Shown: positions 25,282 through 35,223 of the stretch, piece by piece
Numbering within the stretch: the first letter of the stretch is position 1
Layout of the letters: the number at the start of each line of letters is the position of its first letter
NCBI GenBank assembly: GCA_016927535.1
Contig: JAFGMM010000007.1
Location: forward strand, 1-61,327
Length of the DNA stretch: 61,327 nt
Origin: Anaerolineae bacterium
Lineage (GTDB): Bacteria; Chloroflexota; Anaerolineae; Aggregatilineales; JAFGMM01
Reading direction: 5' to 3'
Made by a program: the position numbers and the translations under genes
The notes under the pieces: generated by a model
Seen by the model: the letters and a program-made list of their open reading frames with translations, nothing else
Told to the model about the DNA's origin: nothing
Database searches by the model: none

Positions 25282-26139
25282 TTATTTCCCCCAGTCGCGC
25301 AAATACAAGAAGTCGTGACCGATGGTGCGCTTGCTGATCTTGCACACCAGCGGCGGCACGCGCTTGAAGTGATTGCGCTGCACACGCGCCCACACGTCCG
25401 TAACGAAAGCCTCGCCGAAGCCGGCCGCGACCGCCTCTTTCAAGCTGTAGCGCTCGTCCACCAGCAGGTAGAGCAGCCGGTCCACGTTCTCGTATGTGTA
25501 GCCGAGTTCGGCCTCGTCGGTCTGGCCGGCCCACAGATCCGCCGAGGGCGGCTTGGTCAAAATCGAATCGGGCACGCCGATATCGCGGGCAAGCTGGCGC
25601 ATCTGCGTTTTGTACAGGTCGCCGAGCGGGTGCATAGCGGCGGCGGAATCGCCGTGCAGCGTGGTATAGCCGAGCAGGATTTCGGTCTTGTTGCCGGTGC
25701 CGATCACCAGCCCGCCGAACGCTTCGCTCTGGTCATATAGGATAATCATCCGCTGCCGCGCCATGATGTTGCCCTTGCGCATATTGTTCATATCGGGAAA
25801 GCGCGCGAACAGCGGCTCGACCATCGGCGTGATGTCCACCGTATCGTGGGGGATGCCCAGCGCGTCGATGACCTTCTGCGCGTCGTCCAGGCTGTCCTGC
25901 GAGGAGGCTTCGTAAGGCAGACGCAGGCCGAACACATTCGCCGGGCCGAGCGCTTCGGCGGCGAGGAAAGCGATGGCCGCCGAGTCAATGCCGCCGGAGA
26001 GGCCGATCACCGCGCGCTCAAACCCCACTTTCATCACCTCGTCACGAATGAAGGCGACCAAAATCTTCCGGGCAAGCTCGGTGTTGACGATAAGCTTCGC
26101 GTCGGCGTGCGCCTTGATATCGTGTATCTTCCCGATCAT
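25282..26139 (-). CDS. nadE: NAD(+) synthetase, NH3-dependent subunit
   Basis: 285 residues. Converts deamido-NAD, ATP and ammonia to NAD. The ATP pyrophosphatase P-loop SGGIDSAAIAFLA, the GTGNKTE adenylation segment and YTTLHGDSAAAMHPLGDLYKT metal/phosphate site are intact, and KRTIGHDFLYLRDWGK ends the protein. It lacks the glutaminase domain; that is encoded separately immediately upstream, with an ATGA overlap, so a two-subunit glutamine-dependent enzyme is likely. Confidence 0.93.
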   Translation of the reverse strand: MIGKIHDIKAHADAKLIVNTELARKILVAFIRDEVMKVGFERAVIGLSGGIDSAAIAFLAAEALGPANVFGLRLPYEASSQDSLDDAQKVIDALGIPHDTVDITPMVEPLFARFPDMNNMRKGNIMARQRMIILYDQSEAFGGLVIGTGNKTEILLGYTTLHGDSAAAMHPLGDLYKTQMRQLARDIGVPDSILTKPPSADLWAGQTDEAELGYTYENVDRLLYLLVDERYSLKEAVAAGFGEAFVTDVWARVQRNHFKRVPPLVCKISKRTIGHDFLYLRDWGK

Positions 26140-27005
26140 CGGGTGCCTCCTCCGTTGGATAGAATGCGCTGCATCTCGCGCATCATCAAGCCGGTGCGCT
26201 CGTCGCGGAGCAGCGGCAGCCGGTAGCGCGCGCGGTGCAGGTCATCGGTATCGATGGCGGCGGTGACCAGCGCTTCCTCGTAGTACGGCCCCTGCACGAT
26301 CAATTCGCCATCGGGGTCGTACATCGCAGAGCCGCCGCCGAACGCGAAGCCGTCCTCGAAGCCGACGCGGTTGCAGTGCGTGACGAAGCTGGTGAGCACG
26401 CCGGCGTATGCCTGGTTCATCATCTCCACCCAGCGGACGCTGCTCAGGCGCGCTTCGGCGTCGATGCCGCGCGCCGGGCTGGCCGAGTGCATCAGCAGGA
26501 GGTCGGCGCCGTCGAGCCACAGTAGATAGGGCGGGCCGACGTGCCAGAAATCCTCGCAGATGAGCAGACCCACACGCCCGAAGCGCGTGTCGAACGCGCG
26601 CACCGCATCGCCCCATGCGAAGTAGCGACCCTCGTCGAACAGGGTGTAAGTGGGTAGGTAGACCTTGTGGTGCACGTGCACCACCGTCCCACCGGAGAGA
26701 TACGCCGCCCCGATGAAGAAGCGCCCGCGCGCGTCACGGTCCACGAAGCCGACGACGATATCCATATTGCGCGCCTGGCTCGCGGCGAGCAGCGGCGCAA
26801 AGACCGGGCTGCCGGCGCCGGGTTGGGTCGCGACCGCGTAAGTCAAGTCTTTGAGATAGTAGCCGGTCAGCGACAGCTCCGGGAAGCAGAGCAGGTCAAC
26901 GCCGGCCTGCTGCGCCCGGTCGATGTAGTCGAGATGGGTTTGTAAATTGGCGTCCACGTCGCCCAGCTTCGGGGCAATCTGCGCCAGCCCGATGGTGAGT
27001 TTCAA
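26136..27005 (-). CDS. Carbon-nitrogen hydrolase (nitrilase superfamily), likely glutaminase partner of NadE
   Basis: 289 residues with the nitrilase triad: Glu in FPELSLTGY, Lys in HHKVYLPTY, Cys in LICEDFWH. FDEGRYFAWGD and the SP-GID segment fit the N-terminal amidase domain of glutamine-dependent NAD synthetase. The stop overlaps the nadE start. It would supply ammonia from glutamine to the neighbouring synthetase. An independent amidase role cannot be excluded. Confidence 0.85.
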   Translation of the reverse strand: MKLTIGLAQIAPKLGDVDANLQTHLDYIDRAQQAGVDLLCFPELSLTGYYLKDLTYAVATQPGAGSPVFAPLLAASQARNMDIVVGFVDRDARGRFFIGAAYLSGGTVVHVHHKVYLPTYTLFDEGRYFAWGDAVRAFDTRFGRVGLLICEDFWHVGPPYLLWLDGADLLLMHSASPARGIDAEARLSSVRWVEMMNQAYAGVLTSFVTHCNRVGFEDGFAFGGGSAMYDPDGELIVQGPYYEEALVTAAIDTDDLHRARYRLPLLRDERTGLMMREMQRILSNGGGTR

Positions 27006-27039
27006 GGGGTTACTCCTTCAATCGTGTAGCTGCGCCTGA

Positions 27040-27870
27040 TTATAAGCAAGCAGCGCGCCGGGCCGCCAATGCCAGCAGCCCGCGCAGCAATGCACAACGC
27101 AGCGCGAGCACAACGACGACCGCGACGGCGCAAACCACCGCCGCTTGAGCGCCGAGCAGCATGATAAGAATCACATCCAACGCCACCTGCCCGCCTATCC
27201 CGACTACGCTCATCGCCGCACTCACCGCGAGCGCCTGGCCCTGGGTGCGCGCGAAAGTGCTTGCGAGCACGCCGAGCGCGCCGTCGGTCGCAAAGTCGAG
27301 CGGGGTTTCAATCAGATAATATATGAGACCGAGCACCGCCGCGAACCACAGTTCGACCGCGCGCTCGCCGGCAAAGATTACGGCCGGCACGCCGAGCGTC
27401 ATCAGCCACACCGCCGCCGCTGCGCGCAGCCCGGCGAGTTGATAGAACAACCGGCGCGCCCGCACGAGCGCGCCGGCGTATTTGGTCTGTACGAGCGCTT
27501 CGACGGGCCAGGGCAGCACGCGCAGCAAATCCCAGGTCTGCGCCTCGACTTCGCGCGCGATGGCATCGCCGGCGACGGCGACCACCCGCACGCGCAAGAT
27601 CAGATACAATACCGGCACCAGGAACGGCCCCCAAAATATGACGGTGAAAATAATGATGAACAAAAATACGATGAACAGGTCTGGAATGCCGCCGCCGCCC
27701 GACCCGCACACCAGCATCGCCCCTACACCGAAGAGCAGCGCCAAGGCGGTCAGACAGCCACGCCGCGCCCGCCTCGCGGTCTGGGACGCAACGTACTGCG
27801 TGCGGCGTCCGGTCTCGCGGCAATAGATCGGCTCAATCGGTTGCAGCCATTTGATAACGAAGCGTTCCAT
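27040..27870 (-). CDS. ABC-2-like membrane protein, paralogue 3 of 3
   Basis: 276 residues with about six hydrophobic segments and short charged loops. The repeated family signature REVEAQTWDLLRVLPWPVEALVQTKYAG (residues about 110-140) matches REVESNTWDTLRTIPHTIAALIRSKYAG and GEIEGRTWFTLRSTPYSTKEIIQGLHAG in the next two genes. It resembles the coupling region of ABC-2 type permeases, but no ATPase gene is present in the window. Function unknown. Confidence 0.75.
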   Translation of the reverse strand: MERFVIKWLQPIEPIYCRETGRRTQYVASQTARRARRGCLTALALLFGVGAMLVCGSGGGGIPDLFIVFLFIIIFTVIFWGPFLVPVLYLILRVRVVAVAGDAIAREVEAQTWDLLRVLPWPVEALVQTKYAGALVRARRLFYQLAGLRAAAAVWLMTLGVPAVIFAGERAVELWFAAVLGLIYYLIETPLDFATDGALGVLASTFARTQGQALAVSAAMSVVGIGGQVALDVILIMLLGAQAAVVCAVAVVVVLALRCALLRGLLALAARRAACL

Positions 27871-27875
27871 CTATC

Positions 27876-28757
27876 CTAAAGCGCCCGCGCTCGCCACGTG
27901 GTGATGCCAAATAAAGCATACACCAGCGCGAAGCGCAAGGCGGCTATGACCGGGATGACAATCAACACGGCCATGGGGTTGCCGACCAACAGCAGGCCGC
28001 CGCCCAACCCCCACATCATCTGCTGCCAGGCGATGGTCGTCGCCGGGGGGATCATCTCGATAGACGGCGCGATGGCGAGGACGAGCAGGGTGCCCAGGAT
28101 AAGCTGGCCGAGCAGACTGAGCATACTTGCGGTGATCCCTACCGTGATTGCCCGATCGCGTCTGCGGGCGAAGGTGCTGATGCTCAGGCCGAGCAGCGAA
28201 TCGGTGAGGACGTCAAACACCGGCTCGGCAAACATGTACAGCACGCCGACGCCAAGCGCGAGCAAGAGAGTGGTTCTGGGAGGGAGCGCGACTTGTTCGC
28301 CGTACATCCGGTGCGACCAGCCGGCGGCGAAGGGGAGGACCGTTATCCCACAGGCGAAGTTGAGCACCGACCGCATGGCGAAGTACTGCATACATTGGGT
28401 GCGGGTGCGCAGGAGCACCCCGGCATACTTGGAACGAATCAGCGCGGCGATGGTGTGCGGGATGGTGCGCAGGGTATCCCAGGTGTTGCTCTCGACTTCG
28501 CGCACGATGGCGTCGGTGGCGGCGAAAGTGATCTGGATGCGCCACACCCAGCCGATCAGCGGCACGAACAAAACCAGGGAAAGAAACAGCCCCACCCCGG
28601 TAATTGCACCGACGATTACCAACACGGCAAAGACGGCGAGAATCCACCAGCACCCCACCAAACGCGGGCCGGCGTTGCGCGCCGACTCGTAGTAGTAAAC
28701 CGGGCCGATGGGCCGCATCCAGCGGATGAGGCATTCTTCCAGGTCCAAGTCGATCAC
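27876..28757 (-). CDS. ABC-2-like membrane protein, paralogue 2 of 3
   Basis: 293 residues, about six membrane segments, same (E)VExxTWDTLRxxP...SKYAG signature. N-terminal IDLDLEECLIRWMRPIGPVYYYESARNAG parallels the start of the downstream copy (VIKWLQPIEPIYCRETGRR). Gap to the next gene is five bases, so the trio is an operon. Confidence 0.75.
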   Translation of the reverse strand: MIDLDLEECLIRWMRPIGPVYYYESARNAGPRLVGCWWILAVFAVLVIVGAITGVGLFLSLVLFVPLIGWVWRIQITFAATDAIVREVESNTWDTLRTIPHTIAALIRSKYAGVLLRTRTQCMQYFAMRSVLNFACGITVLPFAAGWSHRMYGEQVALPPRTTLLLALGVGVLYMFAEPVFDVLTDSLLGLSISTFARRRDRAITVGITASMLSLLGQLILGTLLVLAIAPSIEMIPPATTIAWQQMMWGLGGGLLLVGNPMAVLIVIPVIAALRFALVYALFGITTWRARAL

Positions 28758-28763
28758 GCGCGG

Positions 28764-29717
28764 CTACTCCTGGACGATTTCGGCCCGCCACGCGGTGACG
28801 GCTGTCAAAAATTGGAGGAACAGAAGACGCGCAACGGTCAGCCCGACGATCATCATGATGGCCGCTTCTGCAGAAAAACCCAGAGTCAATGCGTAGGCCG
28901 GCCCCAGTAGGACCAGAGCAGGCGCCGAGCCGGCGACCTTCGGCGCCAGGGTTTCATTGGCGAGCGGCATGACGAACATCAAAGTCATGATTTGCAGCCC
29001 CCACAGCACCACGCGCAGGAGCACGGCATTGACCACCCCCATCAGTTGGTTGCGGGCAAACGTAGAGCCGAGCAGCCCGACCATGCCGTCAATTGCGATA
29101 TCGAGGAGCGGCTCCAACAGGAAGTACAAAGCGCATAGGAGGTAAGCAACCCACTCGATGAAGGTCACATCCAGACGGTCGCGGGCCGGCGCCCAACTCA
29201 AAATCAGCATAATCATCGCCAGGAGGCCCACCACCGCGAGCCGCATACTGGAGACATAGGCCCACATGAACGCCGTGCGGTAGACGCCGCCGGCGTGCAG
29301 CCCTTGGATGATCTCCTTGGTGCTGTAGGGGGTGCTGCGCAACGTGAACCAGGTGCGGCCTTCGATCTCGCCGGCTACCAGCGGCCCGGTGGATATCAGG
29401 GTCGGGAGCCGCCACAACCACGGCAGAAACGGGCCGATGAAAAAGAGCGGCATCAGCAGGCAGCCCAGCGCGCTGCTCCAGTCGGTGACGGTGCGGATGA
29501 TCTGGCGTACACGCCTTGAGGTGAAGATGGTCCCTTCAAGCGAAGGGACCGGCATAGGGCGAGTAGCAACACTGCGAAAGACAGGATTGCGCGGATTGAG
29601 CCAGTGCCGGAGCATGATAAAGAGAGGAATGTCATAGGAATAGATCAGGCTGCGCAAGCCGGGCCGGCGCGATGCTCCAGGCTGCTGCCACGAGGAACTT
29701 TGCACGGGTGTTTCCAT
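28764..29717 (-). CDS. ABC-2-like membrane protein, paralogue 1 of 3
   Basis: 317 residues from ATG 29717 (METPVQSSSW); an open frame extends to 29873 but those residues look unlike the paralogues. Contains IYSYDIPLFIMLRHWLNPRNPVF, multiple hydrophobic segments, and GEIEGRTWFTLRSTPYSTKEI. First gene of the three-gene set. Partner ATPase not seen here. Confidence 0.72.
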   Translation of the reverse strand: METPVQSSSWQQPGASRRPGLRSLIYSYDIPLFIMLRHWLNPRNPVFRSVATRPMPVPSLEGTIFTSRRVRQIIRTVTDWSSALGCLLMPLFFIGPFLPWLWRLPTLISTGPLVAGEIEGRTWFTLRSTPYSTKEIIQGLHAGGVYRTAFMWAYVSSMRLAVVGLLAMIMLILSWAPARDRLDVTFIEWVAYLLCALYFLLEPLLDIAIDGMVGLLGSTFARNQLMGVVNAVLLRVVLWGLQIMTLMFVMPLANETLAPKVAGSAPALVLLGPAYALTLGFSAEAAIMMIVGLTVARLLFLQFLTAVTAWRAEIVQE

Positions 29718-29942
29718 AGGTTGCTCACTTGACCCATTGGGCAATTTGCTAATCACCTGGATCAAATTATGCCACATTTGAAGGCAAGTGTCTTTTTTTA
29801 GTGAAGTTCTAAAGTAACGCCGCCATCCGAGCATAATGTAACATAGAAGTACCCTGTTAGGAAGAGAATTCAAAACTCCCCGCAGGCCCGGAGCGCGCGG
29901 GGAGGGAGGAGAGATATTTGTCCTGTAAGCTGTCGCCCAGGC

Positions 29943-31874
29943 TTACAGGTTCTCGATCTCGACCGGCTCGATCCCATCCGCCGGCTCGAAGCCGAAGACC
30001 TTTGCATAAAAATAGAATTCGGCGTCAAGCGCACGCTTGATGTTCTCGGCGCGCCGGAAACCGTGCTGCTCGCCCTCGAACGGCAGGTAGGCGACCGGGA
30101 TGTCTTTCTTGCGCAGCGCCTCGACCATGATCTCGGCCTGGCTGGGCGGCACGATCTTGTCTTCAAGCCCCTGGAGGAAGATCACCGGGCAGGAAAGCTG
30201 ATCGACGAAGTTGATGGGCGAGCGGTTGTAGTACGTCTCTTTCGTCGCCGGGTACGGTCCGATAAGCTGATCCAGGTAGCGCGCCTCGAACTTGTGCGTA
30301 TCGTAGACAAAGAACTCTAACTCGCTGAGGCCGAAGTAGCTGGCGCCGGCCTTGAAGTAATCGCGGAAGGTGAGCGCGCACAGCGTCGTATAGCCGCCCG
30401 CGCTGCCGCCCTGGATAACCGCGCGCTTGTCGTCGGCCCGGCCCTGCGCGACCAGGTAGCGCGCGCCGTTGATGCAGTCGTCTACATCCACCACGCCCCA
30501 CTCGCCATAGAGCCGCTGCCGGTACGCGCGCCCGTAGCCGGTGCTGCCGCCGTAGTTCACGTCCAGGATGGCGAAGCCCCGGCTCGTCCAGTACTGGACC
30601 CCGGCGGACAGCGCGCCATACGTAGCGCCGGTCGGTCCGCCGTGGCTGACGACGCGCAGGGGAGGCCGTTCGCCCGCCGGCGCGGTGAAGTCTTTGTTCT
30701 GGGGCGGGTAGAAGAAAGCATAAGCGGTCAGGCCGTTCTCGGTGGGAAACTCAATGGCTTCGGGAATCGAGACGTAGCCGGGGTCGATCTCCAACGTACT
30801 GGCGCGGCGCAGGATCTCGATTTCGCCGCTCGCCAGGTCCAGCGCGACGAAGGCGTTTTTCTCGGTTGGGGACGCACCCTCGAACAGCGCGCGGCCCGGC
30901 AGCGCCCGCACATTAAAAATAGCCGTATAAGGCGTCTCGATAGGTGTCAGGGCGCGCGTGTTGATATCGAGGCTCGCCAAACGCCAGGCGCCGTTTTGCG
31001 TGTACGCGCAGATGATGCGCTCTGCCGACTCAAAGGCGTAGGCGGTCATGCCGAAAGACCACTGCGGCACGCCGAACTCCGCCTCCATCGCTACTACGTG
31101 CTCGACCTGCGCGCCGTCCCAGCGGTAGAGATTCCACCAGTTGCTCCGGTCCGAGACAAAGTAGAGCACCCCGTCGGGCGACCATTCCGGCTGGAAGATC
31201 GATTCGCCCGCGCCCGCGACCTTCGTCGCTGCGCCGAGCGAGCCGTCTGCGTTGACCGCCGCAACCCACAGCTCGACATTATCCCACGGGAGGTTAGGGT
31301 GATTCCAGGTGAGATAGGCGAGACGAGTCCCGTCCGGGCTGAGGCGCGGCGACGAGTAGAAGTCGTTGCCGGAGACGAGCACTTGCGCGCCGCTGCCGTC
31401 GATGGCGACCGCTGCCAGGGTGTTGACCGCTTCGCCTTCGCCGGTGTGGTCTTCGCGCACGGCGATCAGGCGCCCGCGCGCCTTATCGAGGATGAAGTCG
31501 GCGTGGCGGATATCGACAGCGGGTGTGAGAGGCTGCGGCGCGGCGTCGGGGCCGGCCTGCTTGTAGATGCGCTGGTCGGCGAAATTGGTGAAATACACCG
31601 TGCCGCCGTCGATGAGCGCCGGCCTGCCGCCGTACTCGTGAACGCACGTGCGCACGTTGAAGGGCGCGGGAGTAATATTGGTGGTGCTGCCGTCGGCATT
31701 GTGGCGCACCAGCACATAGCGCCCGCCCTCGGTAGGCCGCGATTCGATCCAGTAGATCGTTTCGCCGTCCAGCACAAACTCTAAAAGGCGGATGGATGCA
31801 GAGGCGATGAGGTCGGATGTGATGGGTGATTTCCATTCGCCGTATGGAGCGACTTGGGGTTTGGCGGTAGTCAT
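29943..31874 (-). CDS. Prolyl oligopeptidase-family (S9) serine peptidase
   Basis: 643 residues from ATG 31874 (an upstream ATG-like frame to 32000 translates spacer). The N-terminal two-thirds is a WD-like beta-propeller ([43 protein letters not shown]). The C-terminal hydrolase domain holds [12 protein letters not shown] (oxyanion region), [12 protein letters not shown] (nucleophile Ser), [13 protein letters not shown] (Asp) and [10 protein letters not shown] (His). Fits acylaminoacyl/dipeptidyl peptidases acting on short peptides, cytoplasmic as no signal peptide is seen. Confidence 0.9.
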   Translation of the reverse strand: MTTAKPQVAPYGEWKSPITSDLIASASIRLLEFVLDGETIYWIESRPTEGGRYVLVRHNADGSTTNITPAPFNVRTCVHEYGGRPALIDGGTVYFTNFADQRIYKQAGPDAAPQPLTPAVDIRHADFILDKARGRLIAVREDHTGEGEAVNTLAAVAIDGSGAQVLVSGNDFYSSPRLSPDGTRLAYLTWNHPNLPWDNVELWVAAVNADGSLGAATKVAGAGESIFQPEWSPDGVLYFVSDRSNWWNLYRWDGAQVEHVVAMEAEFGVPQWSFGMTAYAFESAERIICAYTQNGAWRLASLDINTRALTPIETPYTAIFNVRALPGRALFEGASPTEKNAFVALDLASGEIEILRRASTLEIDPGYVSIPEAIEFPTENGLTAYAFFYPPQNKDFTAPAGERPPLRVVSHGGPTGATYGALSAGVQYWTSRGFAILDVNYGGSTGYGRAYRQRLYGEWGVVDVDDCINGARYLVAQGRADDKRAVIQGGSAGGYTTLCALTFRDYFKAGASYFGLSELEFFVYDTHKFEARYLDQLIGPYPATKETYYNRSPINFVDQLSCPVIFLQGLEDKIVPPSQAEIMVEALRKKDIPVAYLPFEGEQHGFRRAENIKRALDAEFYFYAKVFGFEPADGIEPVEIENL

Positions 31875-31939
31875 GAGTTCAGATCCTTTCTGATTAAGAA
31901 TTAAAAAGATTGGGCTTTTGCTAGGGTTGTTGATAGCAG

Positions 31940-32761
31940 CTACTTCGTCGCCCGGATCGCATACGTCATCGGGATATTGCCCATACCTTCTTTGAGCCAC
32001 CAGAAGCCGTCATCGCGCCTTTCCGTCAGGGCCGAGTACATGGACCACGAAGCGTAAGGGTATTCTTTCAAGTGTTCGATCCGCAGCCCGGCGTCGGTCA
32101 GCGCGTTGACGATATCGCCCAGGCTGTGCTGCCAGCCGTATTCGATGTTCTTTTCGGTATAGGATTCGGGGGAGGCATAGGTGCCGACGACCTCCCATTC
32201 CATTGGTTCCGGCGCGTGAAAGTACGGGTAGCGCACGCGCAGCATGTCTTGCGCTTCGTCGTCGAAGACGTGTGCGAAGGGATGCGAGTCGATGACATGG
32301 AACACGCCGCCCGGCTTGAGAAAGTGCGCGACGACCTTCGCCCAGGCCGGCATATCGGGCAGCCAGTACAGCACGCCATACGAAGTAAAGACGATATCGA
32401 ACGCTTCTTTCGCGTCCAGCACGGCCGGCAGATCGTAGATGTTCGCCTGCACAAAGGTCGCCGGGATGCCCAGCTCTTCGCCGATTGAGCGGGCCAGCGT
32501 GATCGCCTTCTCCGAGAAATCGACGCCGGTGACGATTGCGCCCAACCGCGCCCATGACAGCGTGCTCATCCCAAAGTGGCATTGCAGGTGCAGCAGCGTC
32601 TTGCCGTTCACGTCGCCGACTTCTGCGCGCTCCAGCGCGTCCAGCGCCAGCCGGCCTGCCTTGAAGCCGGGCAGATCGTAGAATTCCGATTTCTCGTGGA
32701 TACCGGTCCACTCATCCCAGAGTTCCTGGTTTGACGCGAAATATTTATCCATGTCGTCCAT
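31940..32761 (-). CDS. Class I SAM-dependent methyltransferase
   Basis: 273 residues. Motif [20 protein letters not shown], motif [13 protein letters not shown], later [20 protein letters not shown]. The DFSEKAI acidic position would bind the ribose hydroxyls of SAM. N-terminal [28 protein letters not shown] recurs in small methyltransferases of this type. Acceptor unknown. Starts 180 bp downstream of the hydrolase gene, separated by the repeat at 32847. Confidence 0.85.
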   Translation of the reverse strand: MDDMDKYFASNQELWDEWTGIHEKSEFYDLPGFKAGRLALDALERAEVGDVNGKTLLHLQCHFGMSTLSWARLGAIVTGVDFSEKAITLARSIGEELGIPATFVQANIYDLPAVLDAKEAFDIVFTSYGVLYWLPDMPAWAKVVAHFLKPGGVFHVIDSHPFAHVFDDEAQDMLRVRYPYFHAPEPMEWEVVGTYASPESYTEKNIEYGWQHSLGDIVNALTDAGLRIEHLKEYPYASWSMYSALTERRDDGFWWLKEGMGNIPMTYAIRATK

Positions 32762-32846
32762 TTGAGGAGGTTCTCCTGTTTCGAGTAGCGCCAGCCGGCG
32801 ATTTTACCACACTGCGCGCAGCCTCACCCGGAAAGGGGAAGGAAAG

Positions 32847-32927
32847 AATCACCACAGAGACACAGAGGTCGCAGAGAATCTTTCTAAAGATAAAACTCTG
32901 TGTTTTCTGTGTCTCTGTGGTGAGATT
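32847..32927. repeat. Complete CACAGAG inverted-repeat element
   Basis: Left arm AATCACCACAGAGACACAG (from 32847) and right arm CTGTGTCTCTGTGGTGAGATT (ends 32927) are inverted copies around a 38 bp AT-richer centre. The same family occurs near 4257, 48529, 58387 and 61183. Lies between the hydrolase stop and the methyltransferase start. Confidence 0.8.
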
Positions 32928-32937
32928 CCCTATTCTC

Positions 32938-33747
32938 TCACGGCAGTTCCAGGTCCACGCTCAGCCAGCGGTCGATGGCGCCGGCGACCTCGCGCCAGGC
33001 CGGCTCCATCATCAAGTTATGCGCCTGCCCTTCAAAGACCATGAACTGCGCGCCGAGCGCGTCGGCGGTGCGGCGCTCCTCCTCCACCGAGAACAGCACA
33101 TCGCCGCCGCCGGCGATCACCAACACCGGCGAGCGTACCCGGTCGGCGTGGAAGTTGGGTGCGAAATTCAGGCGAAACGCCGTGCCCAGGTGAAACGTCT
33201 CGCGCACTAACTGCGTGTGCAGCGCCTTAATGTCTATCTGTGTATCCGGGCTGAGGAACTGCGCGCGCGCCAGTTCGGGCGTCTCCACGAAGTAGTAGAA
33301 GTTCAACGTGAGCACCGTCTTCAGCATGGCGCCGAAGTGCCGGACAATCGAGCGCAGCATCATCGGCAGGATGCCATGCACCGGTATGCTTGCCAGCAGC
33401 ACGGCGGCGGGCGGCGCGTGCTCCGATAGATAAGCCTGGATGATGCCGCCGCCCATACTGTGCCCGATGAGAACCGGCGTCGGCGATATCTTGGCGACCT
33501 GCTCGGCCATGCAGTCCACGTAGTCTTGAAAGCTGTACCGGTTGATGTGCCCCCGGTTCATCGAACTGCTGCCATGTCCCGGCAGACTGATGGCGTGCGT
33601 CTCGTAGCCGCGCGCAACGAAGTCGTCCATGAACTGCCGCCAGCACCAGGCACCGTGCCACGCGCCGTGCATGAAGAACAGCGGGATCTCGTGCGTGCGC
33701 TTACCCGGCTCCGGTTCGCGCACGATGTGCTCTATGCTCTCTTCCAT
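32938..33747 (-). CDS. Alpha/beta hydrolase
   Basis: 269 residues. FMHGAWHGAWCWRQF (oxyanion histidine-glycine region), VLIGHSMGGGIIQAY (nucleophile Ser elbow), VIAGGGDVLF (Asp), EGQAHNLMMEPAW (His). Typical cytoplasmic alpha/beta hydrolase of the lipase/esterase class. Substrate unknown. Confidence 0.88.
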   Translation of the reverse strand: MEESIEHIVREPEPGKRTHEIPLFFMHGAWHGAWCWRQFMDDFVARGYETHAISLPGHGSSSMNRGHINRYSFQDYVDCMAEQVAKISPTPVLIGHSMGGGIIQAYLSEHAPPAAVLLASIPVHGILPMMLRSIVRHFGAMLKTVLTLNFYYFVETPELARAQFLSPDTQIDIKALHTQLVRETFHLGTAFRLNFAPNFHADRVRSPVLVIAGGGDVLFSVEEERRTADALGAQFMVFEGQAHNLMMEPAWREVAGAIDRWLSVDLELP

Positions 33748-33898
33748 GAGATTGTTCCTGCCTGGGAATAGACGCCACGAAGCACATTTTACCTCAAAAA
33801 ATCGCCGTGCTCTCCGCGGATTTTAAGACATCGACGCAGTGAATGCCCAATGCACTCCACATCTTGCCTGCGCTTGCGCCATGTGCTAGAGTGTGCGC

Positions 33899-34528
33899 AT
33901 GGCTGTATACACCGAACTACCTGCCGGCTACGAACAGGCGCTTTATTACCCGCTCACTTCGCGGCGCTTGATGGTCGCGCTGAACGTCGCGGCGCTGGTT
34001 CCGCTGGCGCTGGCCGGCGCGGGGATGCTCGCCTTTTTGCAAGCATACCAGGCAGCCGGCGCGCCGTTCGCCCTGCACTTCCTGGCGGGCGCGCGGCTCC
34101 TCCCGGAGGGCTGGGATATCGTTGCGCTGATTGCGCTGCTGGTGGTCACTTTTCCGCTGCACGAGCTTTGTCACGGCATCGCGTTTAAACTGGTGGGCGT
34201 GGCGCGGGTGCGCTACGGCATCATCCCGAAGCGGTTGGTGCTCTACGCCGAACCGGACGGCCCCGCGTATCTCTACCGCAACGATTTTATCTTTTGCGCG
34301 CTGGCCCCGCTGATTTTTATCACGGTGGGGGGGATGGCGCTGGCGATGCTCCTGCCGGGCAGCGTGTGGCTGGCGCTGGTGCTCGCAGTGATGTTCAACG
34401 CCGGAGGCGCGATTGGCGACATCTGGACGGTGATGATTATCTTGGCGAAGCGCTTCCCGCCTGATGCACTGGCGCGCGACCTGGGCGATACGTTTGTTGT
34501 GTATACACTACACGGACGTGAAAGATAA
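33899..34528 (+). CDS. DUF3267-type membrane metalloprotease-like protein (copy 1)
   Basis: 209 residues from ATG 33899. Three or four hydrophobic segments; the second ends in HELCH (HExxH zinc motif, VVTFPLHELCHGIAFKLVGV). Conserved YRNDFIFCALAPLIFIT and IGDIWTVMIILAKRFPPDALARDLGDTFVVY follow. Resembles the putative zincin peptidases of the DUF3267 group. Membrane location is clear; proteolysis is inferred. A second copy follows 29 bp later. Confidence 0.8.
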   Translation: MAVYTELPAGYEQALYYPLTSRRLMVALNVAALVPLALAGAGMLAFLQAYQAAGAPFALHFLAGARLLPEGWDIVALIALLVVTFPLHELCHGIAFKLVGVARVRYGIIPKRLVLYAEPDGPAYLYRNDFIFCALAPLIFITVGGMALAMLLPGSVWLALVLAVMFNAGGAIGDIWTVMIILAKRFPPDALARDLGDTFVVYTLHGRER

Positions 34529-34556
34529 ACATAAGGTTAAACATAAAGATAAGGAC

Positions 34557-35180
34557 ATGGCGGTTTTTACTGCTTTACCCGATAACTACGAAAGCGCGCT
34601 GGACTGGAGGCTCAACCTGCGGCGGTGGGTTTGTTTGGTCGCGGCGTCGCTTGGAGTGCTGTTCGCCGCCGCCGTCGTGATGTTGGCGTATTGGGTTGCT
34701 TATGAGGCCATCGGCGCGCCGCTGGCGCTGGCATTTCTGGAAATACCCGTGCTCGGCGGCGCGGTATTCTACGGGTTGGTTGCCGCGCTGATCCTTGTTA
34801 TCGCCGTCATGCCGGTGCACGAGCTTTGCCACGCTCTCGCGCTGAAGCGGGTAGGCGTGAAAAAGATTCGTTATGGGATTATCTGGCGCAAGATGGTGTG
34901 CTATGCCACGCCCGCCGAAGAGACATACCTGTATCGCAACGACTTTATCTTCATGGCTTTAGCGCCGTTGGCGCTCATCACGATAGGCTGCATGGCGCTG
35001 ATGCTGTTCGCGCCGGCGTGGCTGCGCCTGGCGTTGGGGCTGGCGGCTGCGGTCAACGCCAACGGCGCAATCGGCGATATCTGGTGGGTCGGCGTAGTCT
35101 GGTCGGAGCGCTTCCCGCCTGATGCACTGGTGCGCGACCTGGGCGATACGTTTGTTGTGTATACGCCGGTTGCGCGATAA
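34557..35180 (+). CDS. DUF3267-type membrane metalloprotease-like protein (copy 2)
   Basis: 207 residues from ATG 34557, sharing HELCHALALKRVGVKKIRYGI, TYLYRNDFIFMALAPLALITIG and FPPDALVRDLGDTFVVYT with the preceding gene. Almost every motif position matches, with a different first 30 residues. Tandem duplication. The pair may act as a hetero-oligomer; that is a guess. Confidence 0.8.
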   Translation: MAVFTALPDNYESALDWRLNLRRWVCLVAASLGVLFAAAVVMLAYWVAYEAIGAPLALAFLEIPVLGGAVFYGLVAALILVIAVMPVHELCHALALKRVGVKKIRYGIIWRKMVCYATPAEETYLYRNDFIFMALAPLALITIGCMALMLFAPAWLRLALGLAAAVNANGAIGDIWWVGVVWSERFPPDALVRDLGDTFVVYTPVAR

Positions 35181-35223
35181 CGTTGGGCTGCTTGGAAACA
35201 GGAGCTTGAGGAGAGATAAAGAG

